Shown here in pieces: positions 9,074 through 17,050 of a stretch of 64,000 nt of DNA. The notes under the pieces were generated by a model. That model saw only the letters and a list, made by a program, of their open reading frames with translations. It had not been told where the DNA came from and searched no databases. Location of the stretch: NCBI RefSeq assembly GCF_023734135.1, contig NZ_AP025730.1:2790001-2854000 (forward strand). The letters run 5' to 3'. The translations under genes and the position numbers were made by a program. This DNA comes from Sphaerotilus microaerophilus. Its GTDB lineage: Bacteria > Pseudomonadota > Gammaproteobacteria > Burkholderiales > Burkholderiaceae_C. How positions within the stretch are numbered: the stretch's first letter is position 1; every line of letters starts with the position of its first letter.

Positions 9074-9784
9074 ATGCTCAAACTCGACCAACTGCACGCC
9101 TTCTACGGCAAGAGCCACGTGCTGCACGGCGTGAGCTTCGAGGTCCCGCCCGGCGAGATCGTCGCCCTGCTGGGCCGCAACGGCTCCGGGCGCTCCACCA
9201 CCGTCAAGGCCATCATGGGCCTGGTGGACGGCAAGGGCAGCATCCGCTGGAAGGACGAGGAGATCCTCGACCGCAAGGCCTTCGAGATCGCCCACCGCGG
9301 CATCGGCTACGTGCCCGAGAACCGCGACATCTTCCCCAAGCTCACGGTGCACCAGAACCTGATGCTGGGCGAGAAGAAGAGCAGGAGGGGCAGCGGCAAG
9401 GACCAGCCGCGCTGGAGCTTCGACGACATATACGCGATGTTCCCGCGCCTGAAGGAGCGCCAGCACACCGAGGCCGGCGTGCTCTCCGGCGGCGAGCAGC
9501 AGATGCTCACGCTCTGCCGCACGCTGATGGGCGACCCTGAGCTGATCATGATCGACGAGCCCACCGAGGGCCTCGCCCCCAAGATCGTCGAACTGGTGGG
9601 TGAGTACCTGCGCGAACTCAAACGCCGCGGCCTGGCCGTGCTGCTGGTGGAGCAGAAGCTGACCATCGCCCTCGAAGTCGCCGACCGCTGCCTCGTCATG
9701 GGCCACGGGCGCATCGTTTTCGAGGGCACCCCCGCTGAACTACGGGCCAACAGCTACATCCGCAAGGAGTGGCTGGAGGTGTGA
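9074..9784 (+). CDS. livF: Branched-chain amino-acid type ABC transporter ATPase, LivF family, with Arg in Walker A
   Basis: 236 residues with a normal LivF fold order: Walker A at 34-41, Q-loop region YVPENRDIFPKLTVHQNL, signature LSGGEQQML, Walker B ELIMIDEPTEGLAP, and EQKLTIALEVADR as H-loop region. In the last of these the switch residue aligned with His is Lys or Gln, as in many LivF proteins. The Walker A reads GRNGSGRST: the lysine that contacts ATP phosphates is arginine 40 (codon CGC at 9191-9193). Partner LivG keeps a normal lysine, so the heterodimer may have one weak site. Last gene of the liv cluster; the accessory island begins right after it. Confidence 0.9.
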   Translation: MLKLDQLHAFYGKSHVLHGVSFEVPPGEIVALLGRNGSGRSTTVKAIMGLVDGKGSIRWKDEEILDRKAFEIAHRGIGYVPENRDIFPKLTVHQNLMLGEKKSRRGSGKDQPRWSFDDIYAMFPRLKERQHTEAGVLSGGEQQMLTLCRTLMGDPELIMIDEPTEGLAPKIVELVGEYLRELKRRGLAVLLVEQKLTIALEVADRCLVMGHGRIVFEGTPAELRANSYIRKEWLEV

Positions 9785-9832
9785 GGGCAGGCCGCTTCGT
9801 CCTGGGGGTTGGGGGGTAGGTGTGAAGACTCA

Positions 9833-10550
9833 TTAAGGTACATAAGCACTGATACGAAGCAATGAATAACCCTGGGTCTGAAGTTCTGCTTGCTGTTTGT
9901 CAAAGTCAGCCCGAGTCCAGCCCCATACCGTAGGTCTTTCCTCATTGTTCTTACACCAAATTGCGTTGAAATGTTCTCGACCATTTGGTAGAACAAAAGT
10001 ATTCAGTTCTTCAAGACGAAAACCTTGAGCCTGTAGTTCTTCCTGGTGTTTATCAAAATCATCCCGAGCCCAGCCCCATACCGCAGGTTTTTCCTCATTG
10101 CTCTTACACCAAATTGCATTGAAATGTTCGCGGCCATTTGGTAGAACAAAAGCATTCAGTTCTTCAAGACGAAAACCTTGAGCCTGTAGTTCTTCCTGGT
10201 GTTTATCAAAATCATTCCGAGCCCAGCCCCATACCGCGGGTCTTTCTTCGTTGTTTTTGCACCAAATTGCATTGAAATGTTCGCGGCCATTTGGTAGAAC
10301 AAAAGCATTCAGCTTCTTTAGACGGAAACCTTGAGTCTGTAGTTCATTTTGACGCTTATCGAAATCATCCCGAGCCCAGCCCCATACGGCAGACCTTTCC
10401 TCATCGTTCTTACACCAAATTGCATTGAACTGTTCACTACCATTTGGCAAAACAAAAGTATTCAGCTCGTCAAGAAGATAACCTTGTGACAGTAGTTTCT
10501 GTTGCTGCCGATCAAAGTCCTCTCTGGCTAAGCCCCATACGGCAGGTCTC
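9833..10550 (-). repeat. Tandem 153-bp coding repeats (51-residue units)
   Basis: Four near-identical units plus the end of a fifth lie here. The same landmark (ATTCAGTTCT and its variants, plus-strand sense) recurs at 10001, 10154 and 10307, a period of exactly 153 bases. Each unit encodes a variant of EHFNAIWCKNNEERPAVWGW followed by ARxDFDKxQxELQxQGFRLxxLNxFVLPNGR. The middle units are the most alike at DNA level, which suggests recent duplication or gene conversion. The first unit is split by the insertion sequence at 10556-11713 and resumes at 11714. Confidence 0.85.
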
Positions 10551-10555
10551 TTATT

Positions 10556-11713
10556 TAGGACTTACGCAGGGTCACTTCAGCTAGCGCAATGATTCGCCAT
10601 TTCGACTCAATATGTCAGATGGGTGCCATGCGAATGGTTGGTGACCGAAGTTCCTTCTTGAGGAATTCCGAGAGGATTCCCTTCTTCAGGCTGTAGATGT
10701 TTGTCTTCAGCGCTTTGGCCGTCTCGCAGAGGTGGACCCAGGCCAATATCGCGCAGGCGATGTGATTCTTCTGTGACCGGGCCATTCTGCACTGACATTT
10801 TTCGATGCCAAGAACCTGCTTGATCTCCCTGTGGTACTGCTCAATCTTCCAGCGCACGGCACACATCTCATGCGTATCGTCCGTCGAATCTTGAGATAGG
10901 TCGTTTGTCACAACCCAGTCCGTGCGATTGGTATCAACCACAACCCGGAACAGTTTCAGCTTGATGTCACTGGGAAACTTGAACAGTTTGACGTGTTTGC
11001 CATGCACATGTTCTTGGGCACTCCACTGCAGCGTACTGACCGCCTTGTAGGGCTGCTGGCCTTGGCTGTCGTCAACCTTGCGATTGCTCTTGAGCGGGCA
11101 GTAGAAGTGCTTGCCCGCCCGGTGGATGTGCTTCATCAGATCCATGGTGGCGTACCAGGAGTCCATCAGCACGGTGCGAAAGGGCAGCTTCTTGTGCGCC
11201 ATGGCATTGTCGAACATCTCCTGGACATGATCCAGCTTGGACTTGCCGTCTTCGTCAGGCGCATAGATGCGCCAGTCGATGATCCAGTAGTGGCCGGTCT
11301 TGATGTTCACGTACAGGCAGTTGACCACCCCAATGCCCTTGATCAGGCCGTGGGCGTTGCCGCTGTACTGTTTGCGCACCAGCTCGATTTTGTGCGAGTG
11401 GTTCTTGTCCAGAACGCTGTCATCGAAAACCAGGCAGGCATCGTCGTCAAATTCGATGTTTCGTCGGGCCAGATTCCAGACATCGGCCGGGCTGATATTG
11501 GCAGCCTGCAAGTAGCGATTTATGGCGTCATGAGAAAACCTCTGATGGTGATCCGCAAAATAGGTCTGCGTGTAGTTGATTTGTGTGGATATCAGAAATT
11601 GGCAGTAGTCTCGGCTCGTGGGTTTCATGGTGAATATATTATCACAAATACCACGAAATCGGCGCCGATATATTAAATAATCTAGTTTGATTTAAACGTT
11701 TGCGTAAGTCCTA
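10556..11713 (-). mobile_element. IS4/IS701-type insertion sequence, 1158 bp
   Basis: The ends are perfect 13-bp inverted repeats, TAGGACTTACGCA (10556-10568) and TGCGTAAGTCCTA (11701-11713). They are flanked by a 5-bp direct repeat TTATT at 10551-10555 and 11714-11718. The element holds one transposase gene, leftward. It sits inside the first repeat unit of the metalloprotease gene. The intact ends and perfect duplication point to a recent insertion. Family placement is inferred from the transposase; the 5-bp duplication would be unusual for IS701 proper (4 bp). Confidence 0.85.
10615..11628 (-). CDS. IS4/IS701-type DDE transposase
   Basis: 337 residues. A DDE nuclease core is visible: first Asp in CLVFDDSVLDKN (about 86-97), second Asp in RTVLMDSWYATMDLM, and Glu in the RWKIEQYHREIKQVLGIEKCQCR helix near 265. 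The SHKIELVRKQYSGNAHG segment is shared with IS701-like transposases. It fills most of the 1158-bp element and looks full length, so the element may be active. Confidence 0.88.
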   Translation of the reverse strand: MKPTSRDYCQFLISTQINYTQTYFADHHQRFSHDAINRYLQAANISPADVWNLARRNIEFDDDACLVFDDSVLDKNHSHKIELVRKQYSGNAHGLIKGIGVVNCLYVNIKTGHYWIIDWRIYAPDEDGKSKLDHVQEMFDNAMAHKKLPFRTVLMDSWYATMDLMKHIHRAGKHFYCPLKSNRKVDDSQGQQPYKAVSTLQWSAQEHVHGKHVKLFKFPSDIKLKLFRVVVDTNRTDWVVTNDLSQDSTDDTHEMCAVRWKIEQYHREIKQVLGIEKCQCRMARSQKNHIACAILAWVHLCETAKALKTNIYSLKKGILSEFLKKELRSPTIRMAPI

Positions 11714-11849
11714 TTATTGGTACTTTTGTGCCAAATGGCATTAAAGCGTTCGGATGTGTTCGCCATAACAGTGTGCTGGCGATTGCCTTCGCGAAGAGCA
11801 TTGCGCATCCGTCGCGCTTGGTCCGAAGAGAAGTGCTGATTAAAGTTTA

Positions 11850-12976
11850 TTAACCTGGCAATTAAATACAAATGTTAGTATAATGTTTGCATGAATAAGC
11901 CTACTGACGCCCGTTCACTTTCAGAAGAATCCCTGGAGTTGCTGCGCCGGCAGGCGCACCGACTGCGTCAGGACGGGCGGGTATGGTCCGAGATTGCCCA
12001 GATCGTTGGAGTCCACCAAAGCACGCTCATGAGTTGGGCACGGCGTTTCAATGTGGGCGGTGAAAAGGCGCCAACGAATGTGAGTTCGGCGCGGCGCGGG
12101 CGCCGTGTGGGTGAAAAGCGCACGATCAGCCTGCTCGATGAGATGGCCCTGCGCGATCAGATCGTCGGGGGCAATCCAGATCAGATGTCGTTGCCGTTCG
12201 CGTTGTGGACGCGCAAGGCGGTGCAGGAGGCCATCAAGCTCAAGTTGGGCATCGACATGCCCATTCGCACCGTGGGCGAGTATCTGCGGCGTTGGGGTTT
12301 CACGCCTCAGAGGCCCGCCAAACGGGCCGTCGAGCAGCGCAGCGAGCTGGTGCAGCAATGGATGCAGGTGGACTACCCCGCGCTGGTGCGTCGGGCCAAG
12401 GCTGAAGCAGGCGAGATCTACTGGGGCGATGAGACGGCCATCCGCCAGGACACCGCCTGGGTGCGCGGCTACGCCCCGGCCGGGCAGACCCCGGTGCTGC
12501 GGCATGCCGCGCGCTGGACCAGCATCACCATGATCTCGGCGCTGACCAACCAGGGACTGCTGAAGTTCGCCTTCCACGACGGCGCGATCAACCAGGATCG
12601 ATTCATCGAGTTCCTCGCTGCGCTCGTGGCCGACAGTGCCGGCAAGAAGGTCTTCCTGATCGTGGACAACCTTCGGGTTCACCGGGCCAAGGCCGTCACG
12701 CAATGGCTCGAAGGCAAGGAGAGGCAAATCGAGGTTCATTACTTGCCGCCGTACTCGCCCGAAGCCAATCCCGACGAGATCCTCAACCGCGACTTGAAGA
12801 CCGAGTTGCGCATGCGCCCGGCGGCCAAGGATTCCGATGAGCTCAAACGTATTGCTGCGGATTTCATGAAGACACTCGCTGAACTACCCGGAAAGATCAA
12901 ACGCTACTTCAGGAGCAAGACGGTTTCATATGCGAGCGTCGCCATGAACTGGTCTTATATTTAATTGCCGGGTTAA
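11850..12976 (+). mobile_element. IS630-family insertion sequence, 1127 bp
   Basis: The imperfect terminal inverted repeats begin TTAACC(T/C)GGCAATTAAATA, with about 20 of 23 positions matching between 11850-11872 and the complement of 12954-12976. TA dinucleotides at 11848-11849 and 12977-12978 are the target duplication expected for IS630/Tc1-type elements. The element lies inside the metalloprotease gene just after the Met-turn codons, in opposite orientation to that gene. Confidence 0.85.
11891..12964 (+). CDS. IS630-family transposase (first copy)
   Basis: 357 residues. An N-terminal helix-turn-helix (LRQDGRVWSEIAQIVGVHQSTLMSWARRF) is followed by a winged-helix segment (SLPFALWTRKAVQEAI, GEYLRRWGFTPQRP) and a DDE domain. 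The catalytic residues lie in WGDETAIRQD, FLIVDNLRVHRAK and PEANPDEILNRDLK (spacing D-x34-D/E type). Full length. The stop codon at 12962-12964 lies inside the right inverted repeat. It resembles the transposase at 14116-15153 but is clearly a different element. Confidence 0.93.
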   Translation: MNKPTDARSLSEESLELLRRQAHRLRQDGRVWSEIAQIVGVHQSTLMSWARRFNVGGEKAPTNVSSARRGRRVGEKRTISLLDEMALRDQIVGGNPDQMSLPFALWTRKAVQEAIKLKLGIDMPIRTVGEYLRRWGFTPQRPAKRAVEQRSELVQQWMQVDYPALVRRAKAEAGEIYWGDETAIRQDTAWVRGYAPAGQTPVLRHAARWTSITMISALTNQGLLKFAFHDGAINQDRFIEFLAALVADSAGKKVFLIVDNLRVHRAKAVTQWLEGKERQIEVHYLPPYSPEANPDEILNRDLKTELRMRPAAKDSDELKRIAADFMKTLAELPGKIKRYFRSKTVSYASVAMNWSYI

Positions 12977-14075
12977 TAAGCAACCTTTAAAGTAGCTCAT
13001 CACCAAACTTCGGTCCGGGCTATAGCTTACAATTGCTCCATTCTTCAGTGTCAAATTGACTTCACCTATGAGTCCACATCCGTCTCCACCATTGGCAACC
13101 CGATTGAGGTAATGCAGTAGTTCGCCGCTGTCATCCGGTGGCGTATCATGAACAACTGCTGTGTCAGCGTTAAGAATATTTAAGACATTTTCTAATGGGA
13201 TACCGTTTGCAAGTTCGTTATTGAGGACTTCTTTTACTCGCTGGGTTAGGAGTTCGACCTTCTGTTGATCCGTGAGACTTTGATTCCCATTCTCTGAGCT
13301 AGTAAGTGATATCTTGTAAAAGGGATGCCACAGATGCAAGTAGTGACCCACTTCGTGCGACAGAAATGTCGCATAGTCTTCGGTGGCGGCATTTGTGGTA
13401 CCGACATAGGCGGATAATTTCACAAAACTTAAATCCTCCCAGGAGAATCCTCCTCCAGAAGGGTTGGATATTATCCAGTGCTGTTTATTCTCATCAAAAA
13501 ATCTGCTGGTTCCTTCTGCAAACAATAGAACCATCTTTCCAACATAATTGTTGGCCACTTCATTCCGATGGGCTATCGTAGAATTTGCATTACAAATTTC
13601 ATCAATTTCGGCTTCGGTGAGAGGAGGGTTCTGTGTTAGTTTCCATTGTTCCGAAGGTGGAATAATGAAATCTTGATTCAATTGTGTGTCGTTGCGAATT
13701 TCAAGATCGGCAGTGGCATTAAAAAATAGTTTAATGCCTGTTCCTTCAAAGATCTCGTTCGTATGAAAGATGACTCTGGAAATCGCTTCTCCCAGTTCCG
13801 GATAAGCCTGCCCTGTGTGCCCGCTTGAGAGGAGGCCATTATCATTGCGGCAGGCAATAGCTTGAACGTGAACTCGTAGCGGGGGAGCAGGTTGGTCTCG
13901 ACCGTTTTCGGCATACGCGGAATCTGATTCAATCATCCGTCGTGCGCTGCGTAACGGACGGTTGGAGTCAGTTCTAGCGACGACTCTCAACGCAGTACGT
14001 TGCTCGTCGGTCAGTGTTATATATTCCACCCAAGGGTCACGACTGTCATCAGCATAGGTAGGCGCCCCCAAGCTA

Positions 14076-15179
14076 TTAGTTCGGCAACTCTATAGAGCGT
14101 GTTATTATATTTATCATGAAACCCCAAGACGCACGCAGTATTTCACCCGACGCCCAGCGTGAAAAGCGCACCGTTGCACTCAACATGCGGACGCAGGGAT
14201 ACACTTTCGTCGAGATAGGGCATGCCGTTGGAGTTCACTCTCGAACGGTGCAGAAATGGTTGGCGCGAGCCGAGATGGACGGGACGGATGCGGCCATCGA
14301 CGGCAAGCCACGGGGTTATGCGGTGGGCGAGCACCGGCAATTGACTCAAGAGCAGGAATCGCAGATTCGCTCGTACATCACCGATCGAATGCCCGATCAG
14401 TTGAAGATGCCCTACGCCCTGTGGACGCGCAAGGCAGTGCGCGACCTGATTCAGGACGTCACCGGCGTGACCATGCCCATTCGCACCGTTGGCCTGTACC
14501 TCAGCCGCTGGGGCTACACGCCGCAGCGCCCGCTCAAACGCGCCTACGAACAACGCCCCGCGGAGGTGCAGAAGTGGCTGGAGGTGAGCTACCCGGAAAT
14601 ACAGCAGCGCGCCACGAAGGAAGAGGCGGAGATCTTCTGGGGCGACGAGACTGGCGTGAACTCGCGCAGCCAGCAAGGGCGCAGCTACGCGCCGGTGGGC
14701 AAGACCCCAGCGGTGGCGCTGACCGCCAAGCGCTTTGGCATCAACATGATCAGCGCATTCTCCAACCGTGGCGAGTTGCATTTCATGCTCTACCGCGAAA
14801 CCTTCGATGCAGCCAAATGCACCGAATTCCTTGGGCGCTTGACGCGCTGCAGTACCAAGAAAATCTTCCTCATTTTGGACAACTTGAAGGTGCATCACGC
14901 CAAGGATGTCAAGGAATGGGTCGAGGACAACAAGGACAAGATCGAGTTGTTCTTCCTGCCATCGTATTCACCCGAACTCAATCCGGACGAGTATTTGAAC
15001 GGCGACCTGAAGAACCGGATTGCAGAGAAACCTCAGGCAAGAAACAAAGAAACGCTGGAAAGCAATGTAAAGAGCATCATGACCGACCTTGCGGCCAAAC
15101 CAGTTCACATTCGTTCATACTTCAGACATCCGAAGATCCGCTACGCGGCTTGATGCGCCCTGTAGAGTTACCGGATTAA
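14076..15179 (+). mobile_element. IS630-family insertion sequence, 1104 bp (second, distinct)
   Basis: The terminal inverted repeats start TTA(G/A)T(T/C)CGG(C/T)AACTCTA, with about 19 of 24 positions matching between 14076-14099 and the complement of 15156-15179. TA duplications are at 14074-14075 and 15180-15181. This element interrupts the metalloprotease gene near its 5' end, after 36 codons. Its ends differ from those of the IS630 element at 11850-12976, so the two are independent insertions rather than copies of one element. Confidence 0.85.
14116..15153 (+). CDS. IS630-family transposase (second copy)
   Basis: 345 residues with the same plan as the transposase at 11891-12964. The helix-turn-helix is MRTQGYTFVEIGHAVGVHSR, the linker MPYALWTRKAVRDLI, and the conserved VGLYLSRWGYTPQRPLKRAYEQRP. 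The DDE residues lie in WGDETGVNSR, FLILDNLKVHHAK and PELNPDEYLNGDLK. Complete, with no frameshift, so probably functional. Confidence 0.93.
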   Translation: MKPQDARSISPDAQREKRTVALNMRTQGYTFVEIGHAVGVHSRTVQKWLARAEMDGTDAAIDGKPRGYAVGEHRQLTQEQESQIRSYITDRMPDQLKMPYALWTRKAVRDLIQDVTGVTMPIRTVGLYLSRWGYTPQRPLKRAYEQRPAEVQKWLEVSYPEIQQRATKEEAEIFWGDETGVNSRSQQGRSYAPVGKTPAVALTAKRFGINMISAFSNRGELHFMLYRETFDAAKCTEFLGRLTRCSTKKIFLILDNLKVHHAKDVKEWVEDNKDKIELFFLPSYSPELNPDEYLNGDLKNRIAEKPQARNKETLESNVKSIMTDLAAKPVHIRSYFRHPKIRYAA

Positions 15180-15305
15180 TAGGTCGCGATGGAAGAAGTC
15201 GCAGAACATCAATCAACTGCGACTTCGTAATTTCGCCGTGTAACTTCTTTTGAGTCATGATTTTACGGATTTGATCAAATCGATTCATGGGTTTCTCCAA
15301 TGGAT

Positions 15306-15322
15306 GATAAGGCTAACTTATC
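15306..15322 (-). promoter_or_regulatory. Small inverted repeat just upstream of the metalloprotease start
   Basis: GATAAG (15306-15311) and CTTATC (15317-15322) form a 6-bp inverted repeat with a 5-base spacer. It is 18 bases upstream of the ATG at 15288, close enough to be an operator or a 5'-UTR hairpin. No protein is known to bind it. Confidence 0.35.
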
Positions 15323-15367
15323 GTAAAGATGCTGAAGGCTGCGGATTGCGGAAACTACGTAACGCCG

Positions 15368-16825
15368 TCACGTGCCAAACGTAATGTCGACCGCGACAAG
15401 ATGGCTGTACACGCCATTCGAGAGGTCGGCCGCCAATATGAAACAATCCGAGTATCTATCGTTGTCCTTCTTCTCTCCGAACTTCGGATTCACTGTCGAG
15501 TAGTGCGTACCGTCCCAAGATCCTCTGATGGGGCCACAGCCAGCCAGGGTCGTGTAGGTGACGTTGGGTTCGAGTGAGAACGGCAGCGGGAGCTCTGCAG
15601 ACGTTGAGCTGGCAAAGTTCCACGGGAGGTGCATATGCATTACTCGAATGACCCGTCCGCTGTGGAAGTGGCGCGTGGCCTGCCAGGATCGGCCATCGGC
15701 GGCATACTCAAAGGTTGGTGCGCCGAGTGGTCTGCCGTACCGACTTGGCCAGTCGTGCCACGGCTTGGCTGCATCCTCCAAGTCGTCGGAGGTTGCGACG
15801 AAGAGTGCGTCGCCCTGGTTTCGCAGGACCATTGCCAGCGCTGCTGCCCACAGGGCACCGGACAGGCTATCGTAGTTGTGCGGATAGGGTGCAATGACCA
15901 CCAAAGCGTCGACGTCGAGGATGCTGCGGAGTGTGTCGAATTCATCTTTGCTCAGGTTCCCAGGCCCACTTTCCTCGTCTCTGTAGCGGAAAGGGGCTTC
16001 GAGATAAATGCCGCTGTGGCGGGTCATACTTTCGAGAAAGCTTTCGCGCAAACCATGTAATTGCGCGGGGTCGTTGGAGTAGTTACTCCAGTATGGGATC
16101 GTGCCGAGGTTGAAGACGGACCCGATGCTCACTTCCTGCAATCGTGTCGAGATCGCCGTCATGTGGGCAATGAAGGCTTGGCAGAACCCCACGTCGAGGG
16201 CTGAACCGGGTTCTGGCAGCGATAGGCGGTGCATGTTGTCGAAGAACACAAAGTCGGTGTGCCCCGTTGCAGCCTCGACCAACAGCTGATCCTGATATCG
16301 AGTGATGTCCCGTGAGTCTGTCGGGTTGACGTACCATCGTCCACATTTACAGTCCGCGTCGAGCAGGTCGTCCTTTCCGGGAGGTGAATGAAGCCCACCC
16401 TGCCCCAATGGTGCGATGTCGTGACAGTCGATCGTGTCGCGTGGATAGAGAACCGTAGCCGTGTTGCGGCAGTTCGAGCCGGTCAGGTATCGCCCGATCA
16501 GTTGGTGCGGTGATGTCCGGTGGAGCAGGCGACGGAAGTTCCAGTAGGTGCTCTGTTGGTTGTAGAACGTGAAGAAGTCCGGAGAGTGACTGGCGATGAG
16601 AGCCTTGTCTTCGCTGGTGAGGGAGTGTGGGTAAATTCCCTCGGGACCGATTTCTGCCAGCACCTCGTCCGAACTTGGTGTTTGGACAGGACAGGTGTAG
16701 AACTCCAAAACAATCGGCATCTTCGCGATGTTCTGGAAGGTCGTCTGCTTTATTGCCGCAGACATGAAGCGCGATTGCGTCGTGTCCAAGCGGTGGTCGG
16801 ACGAGGGCCAATACTTTCGTTGCAT
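15368..16825 (-). CDS. Unknown protein, possible glycoside-hydrolase-like TIM barrel
   Basis: 485 residues from the ATG at 16825, which follows a GGAAGTGAG-type ribosome-binding site; an upstream ATG at 16924 would add an unlikely basic leader. I do not recognise it with certainty. Features resembling hypothetical glycosyl hydrolases of the GHL15 type are GRYLTG, WYVNPTDSRDITRYQDQLL, TDFVFFDNMHRL (a possible strand-end Asp), and near the end PSRYGRPLGAP with RHFHSGRVIRV. There is no signal peptide. Cysteines are fairly frequent, with a CKCG cluster near residue 190. It is less GC-rich than core genes. It is leftward, 79 bp upstream of the broken metalloprotease gene, so the two may have formed an operon. 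The LuxR gene is divergent. Confidence 0.6.
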   Translation of the reverse strand: MQRKYWPSSDHRLDTTQSRFMSAAIKQTTFQNIAKMPIVLEFYTCPVQTPSSDEVLAEIGPEGIYPHSLTSEDKALIASHSPDFFTFYNQQSTYWNFRRLLHRTSPHQLIGRYLTGSNCRNTATVLYPRDTIDCHDIAPLGQGGLHSPPGKDDLLDADCKCGRWYVNPTDSRDITRYQDQLLVEAATGHTDFVFFDNMHRLSLPEPGSALDVGFCQAFIAHMTAISTRLQEVSIGSVFNLGTIPYWSNYSNDPAQLHGLRESFLESMTRHSGIYLEAPFRYRDEESGPGNLSKDEFDTLRSILDVDALVVIAPYPHNYDSLSGALWAAALAMVLRNQGDALFVATSDDLEDAAKPWHDWPSRYGRPLGAPTFEYAADGRSWQATRHFHSGRVIRVMHMHLPWNFASSTSAELPLPFSLEPNVTYTTLAGCGPIRGSWDGTHYSTVNPKFGEKKDNDRYSDCFILAADLSNGVYSHLVAVDITFGT

Positions 16826-16950
16826 GATGACGCTCACTTCCCGTGTCTTCCTAGGATGATGCTGGCAGGCGCTCGGTCTGTGCCGTGAGGCCTTTCGTGG
16901 GGTCATGCCGAGCCGACAAGGCAATGCTAGGTGCAGGGGATTCTTGGAAA

Positions 16951-16968
16951 TACCTCCGGTCGGAGGTA
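16951..16968. promoter_or_regulatory. 18-bp palindrome between the glycosidase-like and luxR genes, candidate operator
   Basis: TACCTCCGGTCGGAGGTA is an inverted repeat with 8-bp perfect arms and a 2-base centre. It lies 82 bases before the regulator start and 125 bases before the leftward gene start. The ACCT/AGGT outer bases are like the 18-20-bp dyads bound by LuxR-type dimers. Binding is inferred, not shown. Confidence 0.5.
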
Positions 16969-17050
16969 AAAGAAGAACTGGATGTCTTGGTCAACGGGGC
17001 ATCCAATGCTCGTGAACCACAGATGTTACAAAGTGAGTCAGGGGTAACAA

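Larger units (their letters stand above)
9833..15288 (-). pseudogene. M43-like zinc metalloprotease with five C-terminal repeats, broken by three insertion sequences
   Basis: Pieces on the minus strand are 15288-15180, 14075-12977, 11849-11714 and 10555-9833. Dropping three elements plus one copy of each target duplication (TA, TA, TTATT) leaves 2058 bases, exactly 686 codons with no internal stop. All three junctions are in frame: SRP-SLGAP, FKGCL-NFNQH, KSTN-KRPAV. The start is ATG 15286-15288 with GGAGA at 15294-15298. The restored 685-residue protein has no obvious signal peptide. It has a zinc motif HEVGHYLHLWH at about 276-286 (HExxHxxxxxH), a Met-turn VMSYFKG near 394, and then five 51-residue repeats containing FNAIW, VWGxAxxDF and QGxxL, like bacterial tandem repeat domain 1. 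Family and repeat names are my inference. The first insertion truncates the present product to 57 residues, before the zinc site. Base composition is far more AT-rich than the flanks, consistent with transfer. Confidence 0.85.

Noticed and set aside
9840..10550. Regular 153-bp repeats as a possible CRISPR array or satellite
   Set aside because: The period is a multiple of three, the frame stays open across units, and changes are mostly conservative at protein level. There are no short repeats with unique spacers, so these are coding repeats.
12979..14075. The middle protease fragment as an independent functional gene starting at TTG 14071
   Set aside because: It has no ribosome-binding site, its frame continues into the upstream fragment once the element is removed, and it runs into the IS630 end after the Met-turn without the C-terminal part.
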